Below, piece by piece: positions 15,405 to 24,244 of a stretch of DNA of 56,106 bases. Source of the stretch: Nitrospira sp. UBA2083 (lineage in GTDB: Bacteria; Nitrospirota; Nitrospiria; Nitrospirales; Nitrospiraceae). The stretch's first letter is position 1. Every line of letters starts with the position of its first letter. The notes below the pieces were generated by a model. That model was not told the origin of the DNA and did no database searches. It worked only from the letters and a program-made list of their open reading frames with translations. Location: positions 214-56,319 of the forward strand of contig DCZN01000037.1 in the NCBI GenBank assembly GCA_002331625.1. Reading direction: 5' to 3'. A program made the position numbers and the translations under genes.

Positions 15405-18400
15405 ATGGGCGTATCTGAAGCAGTCCAAACCACAGCGAAGGGATCGACCAGCAGTTCAAGCTCGGGGTTTGTCCTCCAGCGCAAGTGTGCCTGCGGTGGG
15501 TCGGCGGGATTCGCCGGTGAGTGCGCTGCGTGTCGAACGAACAAATTGTTGGGCAAGCCGCTCCAGGCCAAACTGCGGATCACCGCCCTGAGTGACGAAT
15601 ACGAACTCGAAGCGGATCGAATCGCCGAAGCCGTCATGCGTATGCCGGACGTGCCGGTGGATCACGAGGCATCGAACTCATCACCGGTGCCGCTGGTGCA
15701 TCACAGAGTGAACGGCAGCGGGACGGCCGGAGCCGGCACGGCTCCGCAGCTCGTGCATGATGTTGTGACCTCGCCTGGCCAGCCGCTCGACGCCGCCATG
15801 CGTGACTTTCTCGAACCGCGGTTCGGCCATAACCTGGCCCACGTGCGTGTACATGCCGATGGTCGGGCACACCTGGCTGCAGAGTCGGTTCAGGCGCGGG
15901 CGTTCACGGTGGGATCACATATTGTCTTCGGGGCGGGCGAGTATGTGCCCACGTCGATTGCGAGCAGACAATTACTGGCTCATGAAGTCACCCATGCCAT
16001 CCAACAAACTGGTGGTAGTTTGTCTTCAAGCACCGCGCAGCGCCCAAGCCCTGTCGCCCATACCATCTTCCCAACTCACCGCGCGCCTGTCATCGCCCGC
16101 AAAGCAAGCCCGGCCTTTCAGCAACAGGACCACATCGCCGATCAGTCTTCCACCGCGGCACTCGACCAGAGCGCCATGGCGGCAGCTGAAGTAGTACTTG
16201 GCGCCCAGGTGGATGCCCTCTTTGACGACCAAGCCGAAATGGGTGTGAGGGAGTCAGCTCAGCAGAATAGGACGCTCACGCGGGATCGACGCCACGACGA
16301 AGACGAGAAGACACAGGAAGACCTCTCGTCGATCCAGGCCAAGTCGCTGCTTCCCGGTGAGGGGGAGCAGCCAGACCAGCCGACCGAAGAGCTTGCCGAG
16401 CCGCAAGGGTTCGCATTTGGTCCCGAGCCATCACCCATGGCCTCGGCGTTGAATTCCGAGCCGGCGCCGGCAACCGTCGCGCCGTCCATGCCGATCACCA
16501 GCCCGGCCGAGACCAGCCGATGGTTCAATGAACTGCTGCCTTCGGTCCAGGCGGAACAGTATGCACAGCTTAGTGGCGCCCTGAGCGGCTCCTTCATGAA
16601 CCAGGCAGTTGAAACCCAGGAAGGCGTTCCCGAGTTGTCGGCCTCGCTAGAGGGAGTCGCGGAGCTGCCGGCCACTCCCGACATTGCCACCCCACCAATG
16701 ATGCCATCAGCCGCCGGACAGGCGCTTGCCATGGCCCCGGAGCCAGTCGTGACCATCCCGCAGGCTCCTGCGCTTCAACCGGTCGATGCTGCGGCGTTGC
16801 CGACCGCGCAAGCGGCTGATCCGCAGGCTCTCGAGCAGGCGCTGAAGGGGATCGACCAGTCGTCTCCGATCATGACCACGCTAGAGACGCCCCAAATTCC
16901 ATTGGAAGGGAAGGCGGATCCCGCCGCCCTCCAGCAGCTAGAGTCGGCTGCGACAGGTGAAGCACAGCAGGCACTCGAGGAGGCGCAGGCCAGTGTGATG
17001 GTCGTGACGCCCGAGACGCTGCAGCCGCTGGCGCTCGACGAGATGGTTGTCCCGCCTACACTTTCCGAAGTCTCAGCTCCGGACCAACCACTGAAGATCG
17101 AAGGTATGGATACGCTGGTGGGCTATGGCCTCAGTCCACGCGATCGCGCCATCGTCGATGCCCAGCTGGGGCCGTCGATGCAGGAGCAGACGGCCGGTGC
17201 TCAGGCAGAGCTCGAGCAGCACGAACAGGTGTTCGACCAGGAGCGAGCCCGGTTGCATCTGGAAGCGGATGCCGAGGCGGAGGCCGCACAGGCAAAGGCC
17301 GAAGAACAGCAACGTCTGGAGGTTGAGCGAGGACGAGAGGACCTCGCGGTTCAGCAGGAGCGAACACTCGAACAACAGCAGACTGCGGTCGATGGGGCGC
17401 TCGGGCAACTGGCGGCCTCCCAGCAGGAGAACCGCCAAGCCATCGATGACCGATCGGCTGACGACCGTGCGTTGGTCGATGAGGCCTATGCTGCGGCGAA
17501 GGTGGACGCCAATGCCAAAGTGGAGGAAGGGAAGGCCGAGGCGGATGCGGCGAAGCGTGGCACGATCGACAAGGTAGAAGGCTCCTCCTGGTGGGACTGG
17601 GCCATCGATACGTGGCAGGCCGTGGTGCAGACGGTGGCCGCTGCGGTGATCGCAATCGGCCAGAGGATCGTCAAGGAAGTCGCCGGCATCTTCGATAAGA
17701 CGATCGCATTTGCCACACGTGTGGTCAACGGTGCGGTCGCGTTCATCAAGCATGCGCTGTCCGCCTATTACGATTTTTGGATCGGGCTCGTGGACCGTCT
17801 GCTGGGCGACATCTTTCCCGGATTCGCAGCCGCTTTCCGCAAGGCCGTCGAGTCACTCAAGGCCAAAGTCTTCGAGGCCCTCGATACCGTTGCCGCTACC
17901 TATCTGGGGGCGCTGCGGTTTGTGGCCGATACGCTCGTCGCAGGGCTCAACGCGGGGTTGGAAGCCTACAAAGCTGGGGTGGCTACTTATATCGCGCTTT
18001 GGGAGGCGATTCAAACCGGGCAGTGGGAAGAAGTCGGCAGGATGGTTCTCACCCCAATTCTCAGAGCGGCGGGGATCGATCCGGAAGAGTTTTTTGCGAC
18101 CTTCGGCAAAATCGACGAGGTGATCGATGACGTGATCGCCAACCCGGGGTTGGTCGGACAGAATGCCGTCAAAGCCCTGGGGCTGGGCTTCACACAATTC
18201 GGCAGGAACTTCATCGGCAACTTCATCGTCGCCTTCGTCGAGTGGATCACCGGGACGGCTCGCATCCGGTTGCCGGAGACGTTCGGTATTGCCGGCATCT
18301 TCCAAATCGTCTGCGATGTGCTCAACCTGACCAAGGACTATCTGCGGAAGAAGGCGGTGCAGCATCTCGGCGAAGGCGCGGTCACAGCGGTGGAAGAACT

Positions 18401-20696
18401 CACGGAATCCGCCTGGGCCTTTGTCTCTGGCGGGTGGGCCGGGCTGTGGAACTTGGTAAAGGACAAGCTCACCAGCCTCGTCGATGACGTTGTGGTGGCG
18501 ACGGGCACCTGGCTCGTGGAGAAGGCCATCTTGGTGGCCGGTCGCTGGATCGCCGGACTGGCCGCGACCATGGGCCTGTCCGTTATCCTCGAAGCGCTCA
18601 TCGCCCTGTGGCAGTTTGTGATGTGGCTGAAGGACCAATTCCAGCAGTTCTGGATGATCGTGCAGTCCACCGTCGACAGTGTGCATGACTTTGTCAAAGG
18701 CAACATCAAACCCGCGGCCAACAAGATCGAAGGCACCTTGCAAGACCTGATCGTGCCGGCCATTGACCTGGTGGCCAAGCTGTTGAACATCAGCAACATC
18801 GCGAAGAAGGTGGAGCAGATTATCGAAGCGGTGCGTGGCGTGATCGATCGGGCGATCGATGGTGTGATCGAGCGGCTGAAGAAAACGGTCAAGGCTGGAG
18901 CGAAGAAGGTGAAGGCCAAGGCCACGGAGGTGGCTGGCAAGCTGGTGGCATGGTGGACTTATCGGGAAACGTTTCAGAGTAAAGATGGCGAAGAGCATCA
19001 GATCTACTTCAACGGTCAAGAAACCGCCCCACGCCTTGTTATTGCGTCAGAAGAAACTGACTACAACGAATTCCTGAAAAAGTACGAGTCGATCGCAAAG
19101 AACATAAAAGATATCCCGTCTGCTGATGAGGAGGGGCGTGATCGAACCCTCATTGAGAATTTGAACGAAGCCCGCGTGATCTACTCACGGCTGAATCAGA
19201 TGATCACGAATGTCCGGCACCAGATCGCAGAAAAAGAAGAGATAACTATCGAGGAGAAAGAAAAGCTGGACCAACTCAAGAGGGACATGGCTGATCTTCG
19301 CCGTGCGTCGAAGTCTCTGATCGATACTACGCAAAAAGAGGAAGCGGGTACTAGCACAATTCCCAGAACGGCCGAGCCTAAGTGGGACATGAAGGATGGG
19401 TTTGGCCAGCGCATGAAGGTGTCTCTCTTGACGTTTAAGGGCAGTCCTGGGTCTGAACCTACTGATCGTGTTCCTGGTGGGGACTATGCAAAGTTGAAGA
19501 AAAGAAGACGGGGGAACGGTCCGTATTATGTACTCGGTCATCTTCTGAATGAAGACCTACATGGACCCGGAGAACTCAAGAACGTGGTTCCGATACCTAT
19601 CGCAGGAAACAAGGCTCACTACCAAGACGTAGAAAAGTATGTCAAGGACGCAGTTTTTAAAGGAGCGTCCCTGTACTACAAGGTAGAGACTATCCCACAC
19701 ACAGAGGCAGACCTTCCTGCATTCGACCCTGGTAGTACTCCCGATCAGACTATGCTCCACGAAATCAGAGAGATCGAGAGGAAGTATGTACCGAAAAGAT
19801 TCTACTGTGTAGCATACAACGTAGATCCGACTAAAGACGAGAACGATAACCCGCCAAACGTTTTCGGAAAAGTCAAGGCAGATCCCAGTACTGCGGAATA
19901 CGCGTTAAATCTAGACAAGGAAGTCGATCTCGAATTTGAAGCTAACCGTGATCTCTATGAAATCCAAGGTGACGGGAAATCAGCGTTCGAAGTCTTTATG
20001 ACAGAAGTTGAAGAAATGCGTAGGAGAGGAACACCGTGGAACGAGTCCTCTGCACAGAGGCGAGCAACAAGCGCGTTCAAGGAGGACAGTTTAACAGAAG
20101 ACGAACTCAATGCGCTTAAGGCGGTGTTGTTTGCAGGATTAGGAGACCTTCAGAAGAGAACCCTTAAGAGGATAACCCAATATGGGTTCCGTACGGTTCT
20201 CTTCGAGGACCCGGGGAAGAACTTTGACACCAAGAAAGCTTTTGCCGACTTTGTTGGTACAGATCCTCCAACTATGTCGAAACCAGATAGAAATCCGTTG
20301 GAGACGCTAGCGCGGAATGCTTATTTCGGCCAGGTGCTTATGAAACGAATAAGCGAAGATCGTTTCGTGCTAACTGATAAAGGGGAAGAAGTAGGCACTA
20401 GGCTTAGCATCCCCCCTCTCTATTTCCCTGATACCCCAACGCCAGTGCTGCCAGGTCACATCTCGCGCGAGGAGCAATCAGAGGAAGTCGAGATGGAGGT
20501 TACAGTTAACGATAGGGAACAAGAAATCTTAATGACGATCGAGGATCTCAATGAACGGTATAGCAATTGGCAGGAACTAGAGAAGTATCTCTTAAAAGAT
20601 GAGGTTACAATCATTGTTTCAGAAGGTAGGAGTGACAAGGCGCTGCGTGACAAGAGGGGAAAGCAACTGTTCATCAACACGGTACTTCGTAAATAG
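15405..20696 (+). CDS. DUF4157 eCIS protein, probable cargo, with nuclease-like C-terminus
   Basis: This 1763-residue protein has several regions. Residues 28-47 hold a Cys-rich KCACGG ... ECAAC motif usual for the family. A DUF4157 domain follows (about 60-205), with the zincin-like HEVTH at 193-197. Then come a long Pro/Ala/Glu-rich linker, a coiled coil (about 600-720) and a helical, partly hydrophobic core to about residue 1185. The C-terminal ~580 residues use AT-richer codons than the rest. They include GHLLNEDLHGPGELKN (from residue 1378), then IAGNKAHYQDVEKYVKDAV, which resembles His-Me finger (DNA/RNA non-specific) endonucleases in toxin C-termini. DUF4157 proteins are the marker cargo/effector family of eCIS. 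No good Shine-Dalgarno precedes the ATG. Function as a delivered nuclease is inferred. Confidence 0.88.
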   Translation: MGVSEAVQTTAKGSTSSSSSGFVLQRKCACGGSAGFAGECAACRTNKLLGKPLQAKLRITALSDEYELEADRIAEAVMRMPDVPVDHEASNSSPVPLVHHRVNGSGTAGAGTAPQLVHDVVTSPGQPLDAAMRDFLEPRFGHNLAHVRVHADGRAHLAAESVQARAFTVGSHIVFGAGEYVPTSIASRQLLAHEVTHAIQQTGGSLSSSTAQRPSPVAHTIFPTHRAPVIARKASPAFQQQDHIADQSSTAALDQSAMAAAEVVLGAQVDALFDDQAEMGVRESAQQNRTLTRDRRHDEDEKTQEDLSSIQAKSLLPGEGEQPDQPTEELAEPQGFAFGPEPSPMASALNSEPAPATVAPSMPITSPAETSRWFNELLPSVQAEQYAQLSGALSGSFMNQAVETQEGVPELSASLEGVAELPATPDIATPPMMPSAAGQALAMAPEPVVTIPQAPALQPVDAAALPTAQAADPQALEQALKGIDQSSPIMTTLETPQIPLEGKADPAALQQLESAATGEAQQALEEAQASVMVVTPETLQPLALDEMVVPPTLSEVSAPDQPLKIEGMDTLVGYGLSPRDRAIVDAQLGPSMQEQTAGAQAELEQHEQVFDQERARLHLEADAEAEAAQAKAEEQQRLEVERGREDLAVQQERTLEQQQTAVDGALGQLAASQQENRQAIDDRSADDRALVDEAYAAAKVDANAKVEEGKAEADAAKRGTIDKVEGSSWWDWAIDTWQAVVQTVAAAVIAIGQRIVKEVAGIFDKTIAFATRVVNGAVAFIKHALSAYYDFWIGLVDRLLGDIFPGFAAAFRKAVESLKAKVFEALDTVAATYLGALRFVADTLVAGLNAGLEAYKAGVATYIALWEAIQTGQWEEVGRMVLTPILRAAGIDPEEFFATFGKIDEVIDDVIANPGLVGQNAVKALGLGFTQFGRNFIGNFIVAFVEWITGTARIRLPETFGIAGIFQIVCDVLNLTKDYLRKKAVQHLGEGAVTAVEELTESAWAFVSGGWAGLWNLVKDKLTSLVDDVVVATGTWLVEKAILVAGRWIAGLAATMGLSVILEALIALWQFVMWLKDQFQQFWMIVQSTVDSVHDFVKGNIKPAANKIEGTLQDLIVPAIDLVAKLLNISNIAKKVEQIIEAVRGVIDRAIDGVIERLKKTVKAGAKKVKAKATEVAGKLVAWWTYRETFQSKDGEEHQIYFNGQETAPRLVIASEETDYNEFLKKYESIAKNIKDIPSADEEGRDRTLIENLNEARVIYSRLNQMITNVRHQIAEKEEITIEEKEKLDQLKRDMADLRRASKSLIDTTQKEEAGTSTIPRTAEPKWDMKDGFGQRMKVSLLTFKGSPGSEPTDRVPGGDYAKLKKRRRGNGPYYVLGHLLNEDLHGPGELKNVVPIPIAGNKAHYQDVEKYVKDAVFKGASLYYKVETIPHTEADLPAFDPGSTPDQTMLHEIREIERKYVPKRFYCVAYNVDPTKDENDNPPNVFGKVKADPSTAEYALNLDKEVDLEFEANRDLYEIQGDGKSAFEVFMTEVEEMRRRGTPWNESSAQRRATSAFKEDSLTEDELNALKAVLFAGLGDLQKRTLKRITQYGFRTVLFEDPGKNFDTKKAFADFVGTDPPTMSKPDRNPLETLARNAYFGQVLMKRISEDRFVLTDKGEEVGTRLSIPPLYFPDTPTPVLPGHISREEQSEEVEMEVTVNDREQEILMTIEDLNERYSNWQELEKYLLKDEVTIIVSEGRSDKALRDKRGKQLFINTVLRK

Positions 20697-20709
20697 ATGT
20701 GGAGAAGAA

Positions 20710-20916
20710 ATGGCAGAAGAGCAGGGGAAAAGGCCACCTCTAAAAATCAAGAGCTAGGATCAGAAGGGAGACGGCCCTTTGGGAGAACGAGATATTGTCC
20801 TTGATGGGTTAAACGTAAGGTGGGCAGGGGACGGTTCTTAATACTTCAGTGGCCGTGTCGAGACTCTTACTAGGTGGCAGCGGGGTTTATTGGAAATACA
20901 TGAGAGGTCAACATAA
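20710..20916 (+). pseudogene. Interrupted small reading frame after the DUF4157 gene
   Basis: A frame starts at ATG 20710, 8 bp after a GGAG, and reads MAEEQGKRPPLKIKS. It then meets TAG at 20755 and TAA at 20839, with protein-like sequence between and after them (ERDIVLDGLNVRWAGDGS, YFSGRVETLTRWQRGLLEI) up to TAA at 20916. The composition is AT-richer, like the end of the upstream gene. It may be a decayed small gene, for example one tied to the cargo C-terminus, or just non-coding sequence. The rest of 20697-21028 shows no intact gene. Confidence 0.3.
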
Positions 20917-21028
20917 ATTCTTTGGGCGAGCGAAAGGAGAATGGACTTCACAGCTCATACGTGGGTAAGCAACCAGGTTTACCTCTGCGCAGAAATGACA
21001 TGATGAAGTACAGAGGACTGAGCACTCG

Positions 21029-21670
21029 ATGACGATCTCTCCGAAATTGCTGAAGGGCGGCATCGTCTTGATCGATCCCGAGACGGCCAAGGTCCAGCGG
21101 ATCATCGCGCTGCAGTACAACCCCGACTCGCTCAGCCGTACGCTGCAAGTGCAGGGCGCCGGCGAGGGTGGTGAGCGGTCGGAGGCGCTGCGGTTGAGAG
21201 GTCCGGCGGTGGAGACGATCAAAGTTGATGCGGAGATCGACGCGACGGATGCGATGGAGCTGGGGGAAACGATTGTCGGGGAGCTGGGGATTCATCCGCA
21301 GTTGGCGGCGTTGGAAACGACGATCTATCCCAGCAGTGCGCAGCTGGAGAGCAACAATGCCTTGGCGCAATCGGGCACGTTAGAGATCCTGCCGATGGAA
21401 ACGGCCTTGGCCCTGTTCGTCTTCGGCAAGAACCGGGTGCTGCCGGTGCGATTGACAGACTTCAGCGTGACGGAGGAAGCCTTTGATCCGAATCTCAATC
21501 CGATCCGGGCGAAGGTGAGTTTGGGGATGCGGGTGCTGAGCGTGGACGACGTCGGGTTCATGCACAAGGCCGGCAGTCTGTTCATGAGTTACTTGCAGCA
21601 GAAGGAAGCCTTCGGCGCTAAAGCACAAGGCGGCACGTTGGGGACGTTGGGACTGACGGGGATACCGTGA
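21029..21670 (+). CDS. eCIS CIS_tube-family protein (Pvc7/Afp7 N-terminal type)
   Basis: The 213-residue protein has the pattern of the contractile injection system tube-like baseplate family: IALQYNPDSLSRTLQVQG, LRLRGPAVETIKVDAEIDATD and VLPVRLTDFSVTEEAFDPNL. In characterised systems it joins the tube to the hub. There the same polypeptide carries a C-terminal LysM domain; here LysM is encoded by the next gene. A region of inverted repeats separates the two. Confidence 0.88.
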   Translation: MTISPKLLKGGIVLIDPETAKVQRIIALQYNPDSLSRTLQVQGAGEGGERSEALRLRGPAVETIKVDAEIDATDAMELGETIVGELGIHPQLAALETTIYPSSAQLESNNALAQSGTLEILPMETALALFVFGKNRVLPVRLTDFSVTEEAFDPNLNPIRAKVSLGMRVLSVDDVGFMHKAGSLFMSYLQQKEAFGAKAQGGTLGTLGLTGIP

Positions 21671-21678
21671 GGGTAGTG

Positions 21679-21818
21679 GTCAGTTTTCAGTAGTCAGCAA
21701 TCAGTGGTCGGAAAGGAGTGGTCAGTTGTCAGCTAATAGCCTGTGGTACCAAACGACTGAAAACTGACTGCTGATCGCTGAGGACTGATCGCTGAAAGCT
21801 GATTACTGATCACTGACC
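21679..21818. repeat. CAGTC/AGCTGA-type intergenic repeat, copy 2
   Basis: This 140-bp gap contains a perfect 13-bp inverted repeat, GTCAGTTTTCAGT at 21679-21691 and ACTGAAAACTGAC at 21756-21768. Several tandem CTGATCGCTGA/CTGATCACTGA units follow it. Transcribed, it could form a long hairpin. It lies between the CIS_tube and LysM genes. Confidence 0.7.
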
Positions 21819-21836
21819 CCTATTTGGAGCCTATCT

Positions 21837-22184
21837 ATGGATGATCCCATCAAACTGCTCATGCAAGGGGCGCTGCAACAGAGCCGGTTTCCGGCCACCA
21901 GCCGGTATGCGGGGCTGGCGACGGCGCAGTATCAACAGGCGGATGGGAAGACGGTGGTCTATGTGACGCGCCGATTTCTCCCGCAGGGCGATGAGCTTCA
22001 GGTGGTCCAAGAACATCTGGTCACGGAGGGGGAGCGGCTGGATCAGATCGCCGCCCAGTATCTTGGGGATCCGGAACAGTATTGGCGTATTTGCGACAGC
22101 AACAATGCCATGCAGCCGGAGGAATTGGTCGATGAGCCTGGCAAGCGGATCACCATCACCTTGCCGGAAGGGATGACGGGGTAA
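21837..22184 (+). CDS. eCIS LysM-domain baseplate protein
   Basis: The 115-residue protein has a short N-terminal region with YVTRRFLPQGDELQ and a C-terminal LysM-like domain (HLVTEGERLDQIAAQYLGDP, then YWRICDSNN). In eCIS baseplates a LysM domain linked to the tube-like adaptor helps join hub and tube rather than binding peptidoglycan. It ends 4 bp before the hub gene. Confidence 0.88.
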   Translation: MDDPIKLLMQGALQQSRFPATSRYAGLATAQYQQADGKTVVYVTRRFLPQGDELQVVQEHLVTEGERLDQIAAQYLGDPEQYWRICDSNNAMQPEELVDEPGKRITITLPEGMTG

Positions 22185-22188
22185 CGCG

Positions 22189-23313
22189 ATGCTGAAGGGA
22201 ATCTCACTCACCCTCTACTCCGGCGCCGTCACGACCTCACCCGTCGCCCGAGAAGTCATCGATGCGCTGACCAGTGTAGAGGTGACCAGTAACACGGAGG
22301 GGCCCAGCGGCTTTCAACTCACCTTTACCCTGAGTCAGCGCTCGCCGCTGCATCGAGACTTCGTCATCAAGGCCGGTACGATCCCGTTGATGCGCATGAT
22401 CATCGTCGCCACCGTCCAAGGGACGCCCGAGGTGCTCATGGACGGCGTGATCACGAATCATCAAGTCTCACCTGGCAGTCAGCCCGGCGAGTGGATGCTG
22501 ACCATGACCGGCGAGGATCTCTCGAAACTGATGGACCTCATCGACATGAGCGGCGTGCCCTATCCGGCCATGCCGGCAAACGTGCGCGTGGCGGCCATCC
22601 TTGGCAAGTACGCCCTGTTCGGGATTCTTCCGGCGATCGTGCCCAGCCCGTTTCTCGACGTGGTCTGGCCGACGCTCATGATTCCTGCGCAAGACGGCAC
22701 CGACTTGACCTATCTCCAGTTGCTCGCGAAGCGGACGGGCTATGTGTTCTACGTCGACCCCGGTCCCAAGCCTGGTCTGAGTACCGCCTATTGGGGACCG
22801 CCCATCCAATGGGGGACGGAGCAACCGGCGCTGAACTACGATCTGGGCACGCATCGCAACGTCGATTCACTGGATATCGGTTTCAACACAGCGGATGCCA
22901 CGATGCCGGTGGTCTATATCCAGAACCAACTGACAAAGTTTCCTATTCCTGTTCCGCTTCCGAAGGTCAACCCATTGCGGAAACCGATGGGCCTTGTGCC
23001 GCCGGCGATTACCAAGTTCACCCCGATGAACGACACGGCCAAGCTCCCGGCGGTGAATGCACTGTTGCATGGGTTGGCGGAGGCGGCCAAGTCGGCGGAT
23101 GCGGTGAGCGGAAGCGGCACCTTAGATGTCGCGCGATACGGCCGGATCCTAAAGGCCCGGAAGTTGGTTGGGGTGCGCGGGGCCGGTACGGCCTTTGACG
23201 GCCTCTATTTTGTGAAGAGCGTGACCAGCACCATGAAACGCGGGGAGTTCAAACAGAGTTTTCAACTGAGCCGCAATGCGTTGGTTCCTCTTACAAACAC
23301 CGTGGCGGTGTAG
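22189..23313 (+). CDS. eCIS baseplate hub protein (phage late control gpD type)
   Basis: The 374-residue protein resembles the gpD/T4 gp27/VgrG N-terminal family. It has SVEVTSNTEGPSGFQLTFTL near the start, DGVITNHQVSPGSQPGEWML and DGTDLTYLQLLAKRTGYVFY. Its C-terminal GLYFVKSVTSTMKRGEFKQS is usual for hub domains. Trimeric hubs adapt the hexameric tube to the spike. In Pvc/Afp and T6SS the hub and OB-spike are fused (Pvc8/VgrG); here they are separate genes 3 bp apart. Confidence 0.9.
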   Translation: MLKGISLTLYSGAVTTSPVAREVIDALTSVEVTSNTEGPSGFQLTFTLSQRSPLHRDFVIKAGTIPLMRMIIVATVQGTPEVLMDGVITNHQVSPGSQPGEWMLTMTGEDLSKLMDLIDMSGVPYPAMPANVRVAAILGKYALFGILPAIVPSPFLDVVWPTLMIPAQDGTDLTYLQLLAKRTGYVFYVDPGPKPGLSTAYWGPPIQWGTEQPALNYDLGTHRNVDSLDIGFNTADATMPVVYIQNQLTKFPIPVPLPKVNPLRKPMGLVPPAITKFTPMNDTAKLPAVNALLHGLAEAAKSADAVSGSGTLDVARYGRILKARKLVGVRGAGTAFDGLYFVKSVTSTMKRGEFKQSFQLSRNALVPLTNTVAV

Positions 23314-23316
23314 ACG

Positions 23317-23832
23317 ATGGACACGAACGGCAAGTATTACGGCAAGTATCGCGGCACGGTGGTCAACAATATCGATCCTGAACAGCGGGGGCGGTTGACG
23401 GTGCAGGTGCCGGACGTGAAAGGCTTGATCCCCAGCACCTGGGCCATGCCCTGTTTCCCGATCACCGGCAAGCAAATGGGCGTCTACCTGTTGCCGCAGA
23501 TCGGCGCCGGGGTGTGGGTGGAGTTCGAACAGGGTGATCCTGATTATCCGATTTGGAGCGGTTGCTGGTACGGCAGCGTGGCCGAGGTGCCGGCCTTGGC
23601 ACTGGCCGGGATTCCGGTGAGTCCGAACATTGTATTGCAGACGGCGGCGCAAAACTCGATTGTGATCAGCGACGTCCCAGGACCCACCGGCGGCATCATG
23701 TTGAAAAGCGCGACCGGCGCCACGCTTATCGTGAACGACACCGGCATCTATATCCAGAACGGGAAAGGTGCACTGGTGACGCTGGTGGGACCAGCGGTCA
23801 CGATCAACAATGGTGCGTTGACGATCATCTGA
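23317..23832 (+). CDS. eCIS spike protein (gpV/gp5 OB-fold type)
   Basis: The 171-residue protein carries the OB-fold of phage baseplate protein V: YRGTVVNNIDPEQRGRLTVQ, PQIGAGVWVEFEQGDPDYP and IWSGCWYGS. It is followed by a short beta-helix-like needle (TGATLIVNDTGIYIQNGKGA, then VTINNGALTII). It forms the central spike that carries the PAAR tip. It follows the hub gene after 3 bp and precedes a repeat region and the PAAR gene. Confidence 0.9.
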   Translation: MDTNGKYYGKYRGTVVNNIDPEQRGRLTVQVPDVKGLIPSTWAMPCFPITGKQMGVYLLPQIGAGVWVEFEQGDPDYPIWSGCWYGSVAEVPALALAGIPVSPNIVLQTAAQNSIVISDVPGPTGGIMLKSATGATLIVNDTGIYIQNGKGALVTLVGPAVTINNGALTII

Positions 23833-23853
23833 ATGTAGCGATCAGCAGTCAGT

Positions 23854-23900
23854 GTTCAGCTCTCAAGAAGCCGCTGATTGCTGACGGCTGAGAGCTGAAC
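23854..23900. repeat. Inverted repeat between spike and PAAR genes, copy 3 of the family
   Basis: A perfect 12-bp inverted repeat, GTTCAGCTCTCA (23854-23865) and TGAGAGCTGAAC (23889-23900), has a 23-bp loop that itself contains CTGATTGCTGAC. The words match those of the repeat regions at 15263 and 21679. It could form a hairpin in the operon mRNA. Confidence 0.75.
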
Positions 23901-23917
23901 GCTTAGGAGCTTAGACC

Positions 23918-24241
23918 ATGCCTGGATTTCTCTTACATCTCGGTGCCACCGTCATGTGTTCCCATGCAGGCCAGGCCACGCCAACCTCACCGAATCCGCG
24001 CGTGTTGGTGAGTGGCATGCCCACCGTGGCCCTGACCAGCCCGTATGTTGTGGCTGGCTGCACCTTGCCGCCGCCGCCCGGGGCGAATGGGCCCTGCGTG
24101 ACGGCGCAGTTTGTGACGTCGGCGGTCAGACTGATGAGTAACGGTCAGCCGCTTTTGTTGATCGATAGCCAAGCCGTCTGTGTTCCGACGGGGACGCCCT
24201 TGATTGCAACGGTCACGCAGACGAGAGTCACCGGAGTCTGA
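23918..24241 (+). CDS. eCIS PAAR-like spike tip protein
   Basis: The 107-residue protein has the PAAR/DUF4280-like pattern: an early GATVMCSHAGQATP, PRVLVSGMPTVAL, and late AVRLMSNGQPLLLIDSQAVC with TPLIATVTQTRV. Such proteins form a sharp cone, often holding a metal ion with His/Cys, on top of the OB-fold spike. Here His and several Cys are available. It ends 3 bp before the gp25 gene. Confidence 0.88.
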   Translation: MPGFLLHLGATVMCSHAGQATPTSPNPRVLVSGMPTVALTSPYVVAGCTLPPPPGANGPCVTAQFVTSAVRLMSNGQPLLLIDSQAVCVPTGTPLIATVTQTRVTGV

Positions 24242-24244
24242 ACC

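Noticed and set aside
17853..19019. 388-residue minus-strand frame inside the DUF4157 gene
   Set aside because: Rich in His/Arg/Pro with no family pattern; it is a shadow of the helical core of the plus-strand gene.
20908..21222. 104-residue minus-strand frame near the CIS_tube gene
   Set aside because: It overlaps the CIS_tube gene, which has clear family motifs; no ribosome site or family match.
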